Shown one piece after another: positions 53,176-64,000 of a DNA stretch of 64,000 nucleotides. Under the pieces are notes generated by a model. The model had not been told where the DNA came from and searched no databases. It saw nothing but the letters and a program-made list of their open reading frames with translations. The position numbers and the translations under genes are program-made. Every line of letters begins with the position of its first letter. Position 1 is the stretch's first letter. Source of the stretch: Furcasterigmium furcatum (taxonomy: Eukaryota; Ascomycota; Sordariomycetes; Glomerellales; Plectosphaerellaceae); the NCBI GenBank assembly GCA_001599815.1, contig BCIA01000004.1:5482082-5546081 (forward strand). The letters are read 5' to 3'.

Positions 53176-56175
53176 ATGGCTCACAAGAGTTACGAGGTGG
53201 GCGAGCTCCTCGCTCTGCGCAGTCGTGCGCAGGTTTCGTATGAGCGTCACTTCATTGACTCGCTGGCCCGCAAGGGAGACTGCTGTAAGTCCAGACTCCA
53301 GATTCCAGTCTGGCTCACATTGAGGGCCATTTGCTGACCTTGGTTCCCCTCTCTGGCAGCCGAGATTCTTCGCGTTCGCCATCTCGTCCCTCTCACCAAC
53401 GGCGGCAACTATGGTGCCGGCGCGGAGGCCGTGGAGCCCGTTCGTCAGCAGCTCGATGGTCAGGAGCTCGACATCAAGCCTCAGGAGGACCAGACTGAGC
53501 CGCAGATCGGAATGCCCCAGTCTGCCCCCGCCGACCTCGGTCCTCAGTTCTCTGCCGGCTTCGGCCAGTTCATCAAGGCTGTCACCTCTCCCACCAACGT
53601 CCGCGTCACCGCTGGTGGCCGCATCGTTGCCAACACCCGTGGCACTTCCCCTACTGGCAAGAGCAACAGGGACAAGGGCAACGGAGACGGCTTCGGTCTC
53701 TCACGCCCGGGCAGCCAGGCCGGCACCGGCAATATCATCGGCCATTTCATCCCGCCTCACGGGGTCTACCCGGCCTTCAACCCACTCCAGCACTTTGCTG
53801 GACCTATGCCGCCCATGAGCTTCTTCCCTGGCCTCCCTTACCCCCTTGCCCCCATGTCTGTTGGTCCAGGCATGATGACCAACCCGGCTGCCTTCCAGAC
53901 CGCTCATGCTGCCACCAAGTCTATCAAGAACGATGACAACAAGCCTACTTCGGCCTCTCCGCAGAAGCCGACCGTCGGTCCCAATGGAGAGCTGATGCCC
54001 TCTTACGCTTTCACTCCTTCTATTCACGCTCCCTTCTTCCAGCACGGCTCCATGATGCCCATCCACATGCAGATGCCAATGCAGATGCCCATGCAGATGC
54101 CCATGATGCATCCGAACATGGCCATCCAGGCCCATGCTGGCTTTGCCCCTGGCACGGGTATGCCTCAAGGCCCCGCCACCATGATGGCTCCATCTGCTCA
54201 GCAGTCCGTCAACCCTGCTTCTCAGGCTGCTTCCCAGGCTGCTTCTCAAGCTTCTGGCCAGGACGTCTCTGCCGCTGACGGACATGCCCATTCGTTCAAT
54301 GCTCCGGCTTCCTCCATCAAGCTGAGTGATGTCATCAGGAAGCACCTCGACGGCTTTCGCGAGCACCGCAAATGGTGCCAGAGCCAGCTCGACTACAACA
54401 AGCATCAGATCGACGAAAAGGAAATGATCAACCGCATCCAAGACTTGGGTAACCAGATCAAGCACAACGAGGGCAAGCTCGAGCAGCAAGTCGCCGTCGA
54501 GAAGGAGATGGCTAGAACCGAGCAGACCGCTGAGGCAGCTCCCAATGCTGCCACTGCCATCACCCAGCAGCCTCCCCCGGCCACCAATGTTGTTGTCTCC
54601 GGCGGTTCGATTGAGCAGCAGTATGCCAACGGTCAGCTTGCTGGCAACCAGGCTCTGGACATCCGTCCCAGAAAGAGCAAGTCCTTTCGCAACGAAGTCA
54701 AGAGCCACGACTTCATTGACGAGAGCGAGATTGCGAAGAGGCTGGCCTTCAAGAAGGACCGCACCCGCTCCAAGAACTGGAACTCTCACCAGAGGTCCAA
54801 GTTCAACATGTCTACCGACCTGGACGACAGGAGCGAAGTGTCTTCCTCCTTCATGCCTCTCCTTTCCCAGTCTCACAACCTTGTTTCGGAGCCCAGCAAG
54901 AAGTCTTCTCGCCTTCCCATGAACGCTGCTCTCGCCCCGCCTTTCCAGCCGCGAGGCTATTATCACATGGGAAGCCAGGACATGAGCTCTGACTTCGCTG
55001 TGAAGTTCCAGGACGAGAACACCTTTGCCCCAGATGCTCGCGCCCGCAGCACCGCGCCACAGCCTGCTTCTGGCTTCAACCCCGGACTCCAGTACACCTC
55101 CTTCCAGGATGTTCATATCCAGGCTGGTCAGCCCGGTCAGTCTGCTTCGCTCTTCAACGGCGGTCTCGGCAAGCCCTACCTTGAGGGTCGTTTGCGCCCC
55201 GGCGTTGACCCTCGCAAGGCCACGGATGAGGACTACCACTACCCTCGCAAGCTCACCCAGGATGAGCTTCAAGCTCGACGTCTGTATTGGGGCAAGGCCC
55301 CCGAGTCGGTCACCAAGGGCCTCCCCAAGTACGACGGCAAGAATTTCTACCCTGCGTCCCCTGTCGAGGAGACCGCCTATCGATTCAACGAGTCTGTCAA
55401 GCCCACTCTTCCCGTTGGTGGCTACGGTGACTATGGCTTCAAGCCTGCGGCTCCTGTGAAGGTCACTGTCACCTCCGAGGGCAAGCCAGTCGATTACAAG
55501 GCCCTGCTTCGGGAGCAATACGCCAAGGCCAAGGGAGCTGAAAAGGAGAAGCGTTTTACCAAGTCCGACAACATCAACAGCGGCCTTTCTCTGACCAAGA
55601 AGGCACACAAGGACCGTCCTGCTACCTCCCTGGTCAGCCGGGAGACCAGTGACTCTGACCAGACCAAGGACACCCGTGGCGGTAACGCCTCTGGACACCC
55701 CCAGGCCCCTTCTTCGGGCTCTGACAGCTCTCATGAGCTCCTCTTCCAGGGCCGCCGCAACATGCAGCGCTCAAGGTATGCTGCCTCAACGTTCGTCTTG
55801 TAGACTCGGATCATTGGAGGCTAACCTTTATATGCAGCACTCGCAATGGTCTGTGGCAGAACCTTGGCAAGAAGGGCACCGCCGGCAGTGCTAACGCGCT
55901 TCCCGGAGCTATGAGTTCCACGACCGCTCATGGCGTTCTCCCCCAGTACGCTGGCTCCGCGGCCGCCTCCCTCAACCCCGCGAAGGGCACGGCTTCGCTT
56001 TCCGTTGGCTCTCACGTCTCTCCTTCCAAGGCCCAGAAGTATGCGGAGCATGGCATGAACGGCCGTCGAGGCGAGAACAACCCCCCTGTCGCTACCAAGT
56101 GAGTTCTTCAGTGCTCTTGACAGCGTCGAGTCTGATGCTAACCTTACTTTTAGGGGTGCTGACCTCCGTTTTTGA
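53176..56175 (+). CDS. Large low-complexity protein with N-terminal eIF4E-binding-type motif (candidate 4E-BP/4E-T-like regulator)
   Basis: Exons 53176-53284, 53360-55775, 55838-56098 and 56154-56175 give 935 residues. The start MAHKSYEVGELLALRSRAQV contains Y6-x4-L11-L12, the canonical eIF4E-binding motif, in nearly the same position and context as yeast Caf20 (YTIDELFQL) and metazoan 4E-T (YTKEELL). The rest is largely disordered: Met/Pro repeats (HMQMPMQMPMQMPMMHP), Gln/Ala-rich tracts, one predicted coiled coil at about 385-460 (FREHRKWCQSQLDYNKHQID and after), and a conserved-looking block YLEGRLRPGVDPRKATDEDY. The last exon adds only seven residues. I do not recognise a named family beyond the motif; the proposed role in cap-dependent translational control is inference. 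The 5' UTR is long and CT-rich. Confidence 0.7.
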
Positions 56176-57275
56176 GACCAAACTTCATCTCGCCTGGAGG
56201 AGAGTGTCGATTCCTCTGCGAACCCTTCGAAACCCACACTCTCGTCTCAGTCTTGTGCCTGTTGGACGGAACAACTCGCGCAATTTGCTTCTTTTCTGCA
56301 TGTCTTACGAGGCAAAGCACAGCAATCACTCCATCACCAGCATTATCCTCAGTTTCGCTGCAGTTTACAACACCACGCTTCTCAGCTGTACACGGCGGTC
56401 TCTCTCCTTGCGGTACACTTACAGCATCATTTGAGGGGTACTATGTGCTTGCAAACGAACGCTGGTATCACCAACTGCCATCAACATGCAGATTTTCCAG
56501 CTTGACGGTCCGTCTGATTGCTTCGCTTTCCCACGACCAGAATTTTAGGAAGATGCCATAGCATCGTCATGAAATTGACAGAGGAAGGCCAAGTGGTCGA
56601 TTGATCGCCCGGATGGGATTACAGGACGTGAAGTTGCAGTTTGCTCTTGATCAACAAGGCATCTGCCCATGACCTGAAAATCACATTGTCTAACTCCTCA
56701 AGTGACAAGTTGAGCCAAACCCCCAGAGGCAGATAATTCCAAGTCACTAATACAACGGTGCTCTATGTCAAAAGTTATTTGAGTGAGGTGATCAAGTGAT
56801 GGATATCCTTGCTTTTCTAATGTTGTGGCAGCATCTGGTGTATATCAAGATTCCAGTTCAGGTTGGGCTGTGTGTCTGTGCAGTTGATAACAGCGCAAGG
56901 TCAGAGTACAAGTATCAAAGATGTGAGGGAAGAGACTGGAAGCAAGCAAGGAAATGCTCGGTCGATATAAGGGCGAGCTTGGGATAGCTCAAGGTAAACG
57001 GGGTCAATCGACAGATGTAGGTTCACGTGTACCACACAACAAGGCAGACACATGAGTCGCGGCATGTCAAAAGGCCTCGATTTCCAAGAAAGTCATACTC
57101 ATGGATAGGGTCATACTTTGCAGGGCCAAGCTAGAGTTACAGAAAGTCATGAAGAGTCAGGTACCCAACGCCAGTTATTCGCCCGTCACCGTTGCTCATT
57201 TTCCATAGAACATACACCATGAAGAAGAAAAGTCGTCATGTGTCTCGTTGAAAAAGTACGCTTTTTTGGCCTGTC
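56176..57275. other. Intergenic region between convergent genes
   Basis: A 1.1-kb stretch containing two 3' UTRs. It is A/T-richer than the coding parts. No gene, tRNA or clear poly(A) hexamer stands out. Confidence 0.45.
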
Positions 57276-60200
57276 TTAGACCTCCGTCTCGACATCGGGC
57301 TTGCGCCCGTTCAGGGCGCCAAGGTTCTTGACCTTGCGAACGGCGAAGAGAGCCTCGTGCTTTGCGAACTGGGCGTTGCGCATGGGCAGCCACTGCATCA
57401 GGCCGCGGTGCTTTCGATGCAGGTCTCGGCTGTGATCCTTGTAATTCTTGTAAGCCTGGACGGGGCTGTTACTCTTGGACGCGTCGGCGTGCGATTTGCT
57501 CTCTGCGGTGCCAGCGGTGTCAATGGAGGGGCGGCCTGGTTTGCCGTTCTCGCCTGGTGCGTGCTCGGCATGGTGGTCTGGGTTGTGCTCACGATCTCCT
57601 GACGCGTGGCTGTTCTTCCGTTTGCTGGAGCCCGCCTCGGAGATACCGAGGTCTACGTCGCTGTCGGACTCTTCCATGAGCTCATACACATCGTCATGGT
57701 TCTCGTGGTCGTTGAGGTCGACCTGCCCATCCTCGACGAATTCCGTGGGGTCTTTGCCGAAAGCACCAGACCAGTCAGTGCCATCCTTGGCTAGCCATCT
57801 CTCCTTCTCCTTGGGATCGGCCTGGGCGAGAACGTCACGGCCTTGCGTTAGAGAGTCGTCATGTAGCTTCTGGATCGCAGGGGGGACTTCGGCGTGGACC
57901 TCCTCGTGGCGAACGCCTTCCGCGAAACAAGCCTCCCAAGTCTCGATGGTCTCGCGAGAGTTGTTGTCCGAGACGAACTTGACATGATCTCTGTCCGTTC
58001 CAGTGGAGAAGCGTCCGCGGAACTTGAGGCGGCCAACCTCCTCCACCTTGAGCGCGGGCAGATCTTTATAGTTCTTCTCGGTGATGTAGTTCTGCGCGAG
58101 TCTGGTCGAGTTGTCGCACTTGAAGATGGGGATGTCAAAGTCATGCTCCTCGAGGTCCTCGAGGTCCTGCAGCCACAGGCTGGCGAAGGCATCTGGGTGC
58201 CGTTTACCTGTAGGGTAGAACTCGAAGAAGATTGGCGACCTGTAGCGGTAGCGAACCGGAAGACGAATCTTTTGGTGATGGTTCTCGCCGCTAATATCCC
58301 ACTCGAGGCCGTCGCCTTCGCTATGCTTGGTGCATGCGTCTCGCTTGATGGACGCGGAGCTTCCTCCGGTGCGAAGCCGAATCTTGGACTTGGAACGCCC
58401 GTATACGTTGGAGGTGATGGAGTTGCCCAGGAACTCGAACGTGCCCACATCCCAACCAAGCTGGGAAGGAGGAAGGGTAAGCTCGATGGATCGGAACAAC
58501 AGGGACAAGCGGATGCGCCCGTAGCCGATGCCGCCGTCCAAAGGATACCAGCGAGTCGACTCGCTCCCGGTTTGGAGAATATCCGACAACTTGAGCGGCA
58601 CCACGCCGATTATGGGATCGTGTTGCCGGTTGCGTGAATCTCGGACCGTAACGGTGACAACACAGGAGCGCCAGTCCCTGATGAATCGCTCGGTACCGGC
58701 ATTGAAGATTGGATGCGAAGAAACCACCTTGGTTCGCGTCTTATAGGTCAGCTCGTCGTTAACAAGGATCGTGCAGTAAGAGCTGGGAAGCTTCTTGCCG
58801 GACTCCTCCTTGACCTCGCCGGCGTCGGGTCGAGCAGGCTCGAACTCGCGGCCCTTACGGTTTCCGTTGGAGCCCCTGACATTGGCGAGCTCGAGACCGA
58901 CGATCTGGTGCACGACAATGCTGAGGATACCGGAGGGCCAGAGCGGGTCGGGAGGAGTGTGAACGACAGAGTCCTCTTCCTCATTAGAGATGGTTCCCTT
59001 GTCATCCTGCAGCTCTTGCTTGCCCTGAAGCTCCTTGGGCAGGTTGATGTCGTGGCCATCGGTGCGAAGAGCCTTGCGGAACTGCGCCTTCCCGAAGAAA
59101 CCGACCTCCCAGATGAGCTCGCCAGGCATCTCACTGTCTGCCTTGACACCACGGAGTTTTGAGACCTGCGGGAACATTTTTCCAGGGTGCTGGATGAGCT
59201 TTTGGATGCTGAGCTCAACCTTACCCACGACGTCATCGGCGGACGCACGATCGCTGTCCCAGAGCTCGACGGCAAGCTGCTCGTCAGCCTTGATGAGGTC
59301 GGACGTGACCAGCAGGCCGCAACTCTCTTCGAAGATGGGGTTGAGATCATCCTGAATGACGCGTGTGCAGAACTGGGGCTTTCCAAACTTGCTCCATGCG
59401 ACGGTGATGTAGGGGTCGGAGCCGCCGCCCTCGCTTCCGCGGCGATCTTGCTTGCTGAGACCCGTGGCACGGTGAATCCTGATGAAGACAACACCAAGAG
59501 CCTGAGTCTCCTTTTTGACGTCGTCGCCCTGGATCATCTTGGAGACATCAAGGGTCATACTCTTGGGTGCCACATACTATGGGGGGCGTTAGGTAAGGGT
59601 GGACTTTGGAGTTTGGTTTGGACGGACTCACCATGGAGGCAGCGGCTGAAATTGCCCAGTTGACGAAGTTGGAGATTAGGGGCAGGTTCAGGATGTTGAC
59701 GCCCCTCTCAATCATCGGTGTGCATCCGGCCTGGACCTTGGGGATTCCCATAAGAGTAAAGGTCATGGTCTTGAGAAAGGGGGGCTCTGGGATGAGCTGG
59801 AGCCTGATCCGAGCAGTCGCGACAAGGCCCTGCAATTCGACCCCTGGGCATATTGTTAGTGAGGGTCATCCTAGGTACTTTGTGAATCTCGAATTTACTC
59901 ACAAATGGGCAGAGGGATTCCAATGAGACCCCTGACACCGAGGTAGAAGACGAGCTGCATGCCCATGTTCCTAGCCTTGGAGGAGATGTCGGCCCCAGAG
60001 GGCTTCGCGTGGTAGGCAATAGAGGCCTCCAGGTTGTAGTAGGAGCCAGCATCCTCCATGGCAGCAAGCTCGTTGGGGTCTGTGTTCTTCTCGTGCTCCT
60101 TTCGGGTCTGCTCCTTGATATCGTGCATGTGAGAGTCGGGCAGGGCGCGCAGGCTCAGGACACGAATGGGGTTGGAGCCCTGGGAGATGTCTGCGACACG

Positions 60201-61055
60201 GACATTCTCGATGATGCCGGGAACCGAGGCCACCATGACATCCTCGAGGGTATCGGCGACGCCGGCGAACATCTCGGGGTTGATCAAGCCCCACATGACG
60301 CCGAGGGCGGTGTTCATCCACTCGACAGATTCGGGGATCAGGTTGGCGGTGGCGGTCTCTCCACGCTCCTGCTCGCTGGACCACTCCATGTCACGTCCCT
60401 GACGGATGAGATCCTTGATCCAGAGATAGACGCCGCTGCCGATACAGACGGCGAGGGGCATCAGACCCCAGAGGCTGCCGCCGAAGAACTTGCCGATGAA
60501 GATGATGCTGAAGAAGATGCCGGCGCAGAGAACGTTGGCACGCTGCTGGAGGGCGGCGTACATGGGCTCGTAGCTAACGCTGGGGGTCTTGTAGAAGAGG
60601 ACATTCGTCTTCTCGCTGTGGATGGGCACGTCGGAGGTGCTGCCGGGTTGGATAGGGTCGGGAGGTGCCGTGACATCCTGGGCGTGTCGGTACTCCTCGC
60701 CCGACTGCTTCGAGTTTGTCGAGATGGTCGCGTCTTTCCCGAGATTCTCATTGGGGACGGACAGCTGCGGATTCTCGACGGCCTCCTTGAAGTCCGTCTT
60801 AGCGTCCTCAATCTCGACATCCTTGCCGGTGACCGGGTCGCGGACGGTCTTCGTCTTCTTCCTCTGGCGGTGGACCCGGTCGGCAACGTGGTCCTGTGCC
60901 TCGTTGTGGTGTTTGTTCGCCTTCAGCTCGGCATCAATGGCGGCGTCCCGTTCCTTCTTCTCCTTGTCGAGCTGTGCGACGAATTCCTGGATGTTGGGGA
61001 TCCTGTTACGCCCGCTGTAGTGCTGCCCAGCGACGGGCGGCTGGTGTTGATCCAT
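57276..61055 (-). CDS. SMP- and C2-domain lipid-transfer protein, Mug190/tricalbin-like
   Basis: Exons 61055-59903, 59843-59632 and 59576-57276 give 1221 residues. The N-terminal 175 residues are charged and helical. A hydrophobic hairpin (about 183-225: VLCAGIFFSIIFIGKFFGGS, then LMPLAVCIGSGVYLWI) would insert in the ER membrane. The SMP domain follows (about 240-460, SVEWMNTALGVMWGLINPEM, VELQGLVATARIRLQLIPEP, SNFVNWAISAAASMYVAPKS). At least two C2 domains lie in exon 3 (GVVFIRIHRATGLSKQD with SDPYITVAWSKFGKP; GILSIVVHQIVGLELANVRG). The tail is acidic then basic. The architecture matches tricalbins and fission-yeast Mug190, which tether ER to plasma membrane and transfer lipids. The open frame extends to 61148, but the Met at 61055 starts the conserved MDQHQPP region. 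Confidence 0.85.
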
Positions 61056-62206
61056 GATGGGCAAATCCTTGGGGGAGGACGCAATCAATGGACAAGGAAT
61101 GGGGGGGAGGAATCCAGGATGAACGAAGAAGAGGAGGTAGAGGGACAAGGGACGGTGATTCAGGCGTCCACCAGGCTTTAAACAACAAGGAACGTGGACT
61201 TAGACTGGGATCGACTAGGTGATGTGGTGGTGGCCGGGCAGATCGGAGGCCAAGTTGAGCCCACTACGTAAGAGCTGCCCCCCATCGCTGAGGTGGTTCA
61301 TCATCATCATCATCGGGGCTTTCAGCATGTGGTGCGTTCCCGTCTCCTCCGGGCGGTTGACAGTTGGGCAGGAGTGTTGGACAGGAGGGGAGCACGTCTC
61401 CGTCAATGACGTCGTTTTAGAGCTCCAGCCAAGACTGATAACGCAGCTCCTGTGGAGACCCTTAACCAGTTCCGGGTTCTCGGTACTTCGTCTCTCGCGG
61501 AAACTTCCACTCAGAGGGAGTACCGAAGACCCCAAAACACATATGAACCTAGGACGGCCGCTCAACGTCAGTCTGGCGCAGATTGACAGCGCTAGTGTCT
61601 CCCTGTTCCTTGCCCACCTCAGTCGCGTCGCACGATCCTGGGATGCTGTCGACTATTTTTCATCCCCTTCTGCCATGACAGACAAGACAGACAAGACGAA
61701 GCACATGCTGTGCGACCTCACAACCATGGGGAGAGACCTTGGAAGTTGAAGCCTGACTGGCACATCGTGAGATGTCCAAGCATTGTGTTTGTTCCCAGCC
61801 CGCCAGCAAACACAAGGTCATCTCATCTGTCGCTCGTTCGTACCCGCTTCGCCAACATTCCGGACCTTGTCCGCCCCGCGGGACGCACTACCACCAGCCC
61901 AGCCTCTACCGAGGTCGTCTGAGCTTGATTCGATGCTTAAATCCTCAGCCAAGCACCCGGACCCAGACTATCAGGCGGCTGGCCCCTGGCCAATCTCGAT
62001 CTCATCCCACGACGACGGTCCTGCGTCCGGTCGAACAGTGCAGCCATAACGTCGACCACATCATACCAGGAATCGTGCAACTGCTTGCTTCGAAATGCTC
62101 GTATGCTCATTAATCATTCATTGCTGATTGTACATGTAGCCAAAGACCTCCAAACTCCATGACCCAGATGCTGCTAAACAGTCTCGTCCGCTGCAGCCTC
62201 GTGCTC
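61056..62206. other. Intergenic region between Mug190-like gene and the orphan gene
   Basis: A 1.15-kb stretch upstream of the Mug190-like gene and downstream of the orphan gene. It contains a short CATCATCATCAT run near 61300 and a GACAGACAAGACAGACAAGA repeat near 61677. No gene recognised. Confidence 0.4.
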
Positions 62207-63553
62207 TCACGTCACCATCATATCTGGTGGCACGGGCGTGTCTCTCCTGCTCCCCGTCTCCTCGTTGAACAGCCCCTCTGATCCAAGCCGATCGCTTCTC
62301 GCAGCGCCATCCTCGTCACCGGCCTTCCCGGAACTCGTCGGCGTGACAGCGTCGACCTCCATCTCCCCCGGCGTCAGGCCGCGCTCCACCTCCGCAATGT
62401 CGCTCGACTCCAGCATCGGCACGTCAAGATTCTCGTCGAAACTTTCCACGCTCGGCGTCGGCAGGTCCTCCGTCGGCGTCTGAGAAGGCGGCACGATCAG
62501 CAGCGGCGGCGGCTCAGAAGCCGCCTTCGCCCGCGCAGCCCTCACCGCCGCAACGGCCCCGCCCACCTCCTCGCTGTCCTCCTCGCCCTCTTCCTTCCCG
62601 ATCGTCCACACCCACCGCCGCTTCTTCTCCTTCCTCTTCTTGTTCTTGCGGATGCCCCCGCTCCCCGTGGGCGACAGCGGCGACGACGCCGCCAGCCCCG
62701 CCATCCGCCGGCGCATGTCCTCGAACGGGCCGGGCGTCTGCCCGCCGTCCCGGGTCTCCTCGTCTGTGAAGGTAATGGCCGGGCCCAGGCCCGCCTCCGT
62801 GTCGTTGATGTTGACAGCAGGGGACAGCGGCGAGGCCTCGTCACCGAGACGCCAGCTGGTCGTGATGGTCTGCTCGATGGGGCTGTTGTACGCCACGCGG
62901 CGAGCTGCCCGCTCCTGCAGCCGGAGGGACTGGCGCCGCGGGGATGTGGGTGTGGTGGATGTCCTCGGGGGGAGAGGGGAGTTGCGGAGGATACTGTGGA
63001 GCGAGCGGGGATGGGTGTAGGGCGGCGTTGATCCGGGGACTGTGAGGCTCGGCTGCGTTCGCCGGCGGGGTGTCCGGGGCTCAGGCTGCGTGTGGTGGGA
63101 GGGCATTGGGAGGACCTTGCCGTCGGTGCCAATGAAGCTGAACTTCTTGGGCTCGTCTACGTCTGTTGGTCCGGCGGAGAGCGGCGGCGTTGAGGTTAGA
63201 ATCGTTGGGAATGCCAGCTCCATGTGAATGGGAGAAGCCGGGTTGGCCGAGAGAGGCGTCTCGGGGTAGGAGATGTTATAGGGAGTATGAAGTTTGGTTC
63301 GGGCATCCTTGGAAAAGTCTGTGGTCAATTGCAGCCGTGGCGGCAGCGGGTTGTGTGTGTTGATGGCCGTGACGGGCGTTGATCGCTCGATTGCAGTCAC
63401 ATATACGTTTGAAAGGGTATTAAAGGCTGTCGGCGACGAAGGGTTGGCCGCAGACATTGTCCTGGGCGCTCTCGGGCTTGGGCTCGGGCTCGAGGTCTTG
63501 ATGCTGAGCGTGAGCTTCGGCCTCCTCGAGGCACTGGACTGAGGGGTGGCCAT
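62207..63553 (-). CDS. Orphan Ser/Thr-Pro-rich fungal protein
   Basis: A single exon of 448 residues starting in a good context (CCATGG). More than twenty SP/TP dipeptides (for example SPTAFN, TPPLSAGP, TPRRRTQPSL, LRNSPLPPRTSTTPTSPRRQ) suggest regulation by proline-directed kinases. Other features: a possibly conserved block RRVAYNSPIEQTITTSWRLG, a strongly basic stretch with Trp (RKNKKRKEKKRRWVWTIGK, possible nuclear localisation), then an acidic region. No enzyme domain or membrane segment is visible. I do not recognise a family; similar low-complexity fungal proteins are usually annotated as hypothetical. Confidence 0.6.
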   Translation of the reverse strand: MATPQSSASRRPKLTLSIKTSSPSPSPRAPRTMSAANPSSPTAFNTLSNVYVTAIERSTPVTAINTHNPLPPRLQLTTDFSKDARTKLHTPYNISYPETPLSANPASPIHMELAFPTILTSTPPLSAGPTDVDEPKKFSFIGTDGKVLPMPSHHTQPEPRTPRRRTQPSLTVPGSTPPYTHPRSLHSILRNSPLPPRTSTTPTSPRRQSLRLQERAARRVAYNSPIEQTITTSWRLGDEASPLSPAVNINDTEAGLGPAITFTDEETRDGGQTPGPFEDMRRRMAGLAASSPLSPTGSGGIRKNKKRKEKKRRWVWTIGKEEGEEDSEEVGGAVAAVRAARAKAASEPPPLLIVPPSQTPTEDLPTPSVESFDENLDVPMLESSDIAEVERGLTPGEMEVDAVTPTSSGKAGDEDGAARSDRLGSEGLFNEETGSRRDTPVPPDMMVT

Positions 63554-64000
63554 GCTGGCTGTCGTTTTTGTTGTCGTATTACTCTCGGCTCCGACACTGT
63601 ATCACGCCCTTGGTGCGAGGGGCAAGGTGAGTTTGAATACGATGTATCGAAGCCTCTGAGGTTGCTCGGACCAGACGAGTCAATCGTCGATAATAACGGT
63701 CGGGCTAGGAAAAGAGAGCAGAAGTGCCACGCGGGGTCGGGGAACTGCGCTCGGCGGCTATATCTATTCAAGTATGCCTCAGATTCCGCGGGCTGGGACA
63801 ACGGGCCTCGCAGTTCGAGGCCGGCCCAGCGAGAGGCCAAGACGCCATGTGAAGCGCCATCCTCACCGCATATGCATGCAGTGTGACAAAGTCGGGACCC
63901 GATAGACGCGACCAGACTGGCAGAGACAGAGAAGCTGAATCGTCCCTAGAGGTGACCAAGGGAGGAATGACCCGCAGGAGGCACAGGCAGAGGGATGGTG
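63554..64000. promoter_or_regulatory. Upstream region of the orphan gene to window edge
   Basis: A 447-bp stretch presumed to hold the promoter of the minus-strand orphan gene. No TATA box or gene start could be identified on either strand before the window ends. Confidence 0.35.

Noticed and set aside
53701..55734. 677-residue minus-strand ORF
   Set aside because: Antisense shadow of the 935-residue protein gene; composition is Leu/Gly/Val/Arg-rich with no domain pattern.
1..64000. CRISPR arrays, bacterial operons, intact transposons, rRNA genes or a biosynthetic gene cluster
   Set aside because: None seen. Genes are spliced eukaryotic housekeeping genes, with no polyketide synthase, non-ribosomal peptide synthetase, terpene cyclase or terminal repeats.

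Overview
The window comes from a filamentous ascomycete nuclear genome (Pezizomycotina, probably Sordariomycetes). The evidence is short GT-AG introns of about 50-200 bp, often with CTAAC/CTGAC-like branch points, GC-rich codon use, CT-rich leaders, and a eukaryotic gene set (SEC31, COX12, eS10, TSR1, UTP7, SNU66, YPI1) next to filamentous-fungal families (secreted glucoamylase with CBM20, Tag1-like DUF3712 protein, Mug190-like SMP/C2 protein, secreted lactonase-like propeller). No prokaryotic operon, CRISPR array, intact transposon or virus is visible. All functional names rest on reading the translations; no database search was possible. Splice sites were placed by hand from reading frame and GT/AG signals.

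Layout. 1-8.0 kb: SEC31 (cut by the left edge), an RRM-only PPIE-like protein, an MLRQ/NDUFA4-like protein, COX12, SDE2 and ribosomal protein eS10. 8.0-16.7 kb: a long upstream region, a zinc polyol (arabinitol/sorbitol-type) dehydrogenase with a 5-nt micro-exon, and a HECT ubiquitin ligase. 17.0-25.7 kb: mitoribosomal mL61/MRP49 diverging from the YqeH-type GTPase GEP3, an HTH protein with a transposase-type N-terminus, PP1 inhibitor YPI1, a gene-poor 1.7 kb with a tRNA/SINE-like relic, and urease accessory UreG. 26-33 kb: TSR1/UTP7 (divergent), PTH2/nicotinamide riboside kinase (divergent). 33-47.8 kb: glucoamylase, SNU66, a possible 56-residue membrane protein, Tag1-like protein, secreted lactonase-like propeller and an MFS transporter. 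47.8-53.2 kb: a 5.3 kb stretch without a convincing gene, holding a 16-bp tandem repeat and signs of a spliced leader or non-coding transcript. 53.2-64 kb: a large low-complexity protein whose extreme N-terminus carries an eIF4E-binding-type motif, a Mug190-like lipid-transfer protein, and an orphan S/T-P-rich protein.

How genes relate. Three divergent pairs share a process: MLRQ/COX12 (respiratory chain), mL61/GEP3 (mitochondrial ribosome), TSR1/UTP7 (40S assembly). SDE2, SNU66 and the PPIE-like RRM protein are all spliceosome-associated. The most unusual items are the candidate eIF4E-binding protein with its long upstream region, the HTH gene of transposase type, the SINE-like relic, the 5-nt exon, and an intron in the Tag1-like gene flanked by a direct repeat.
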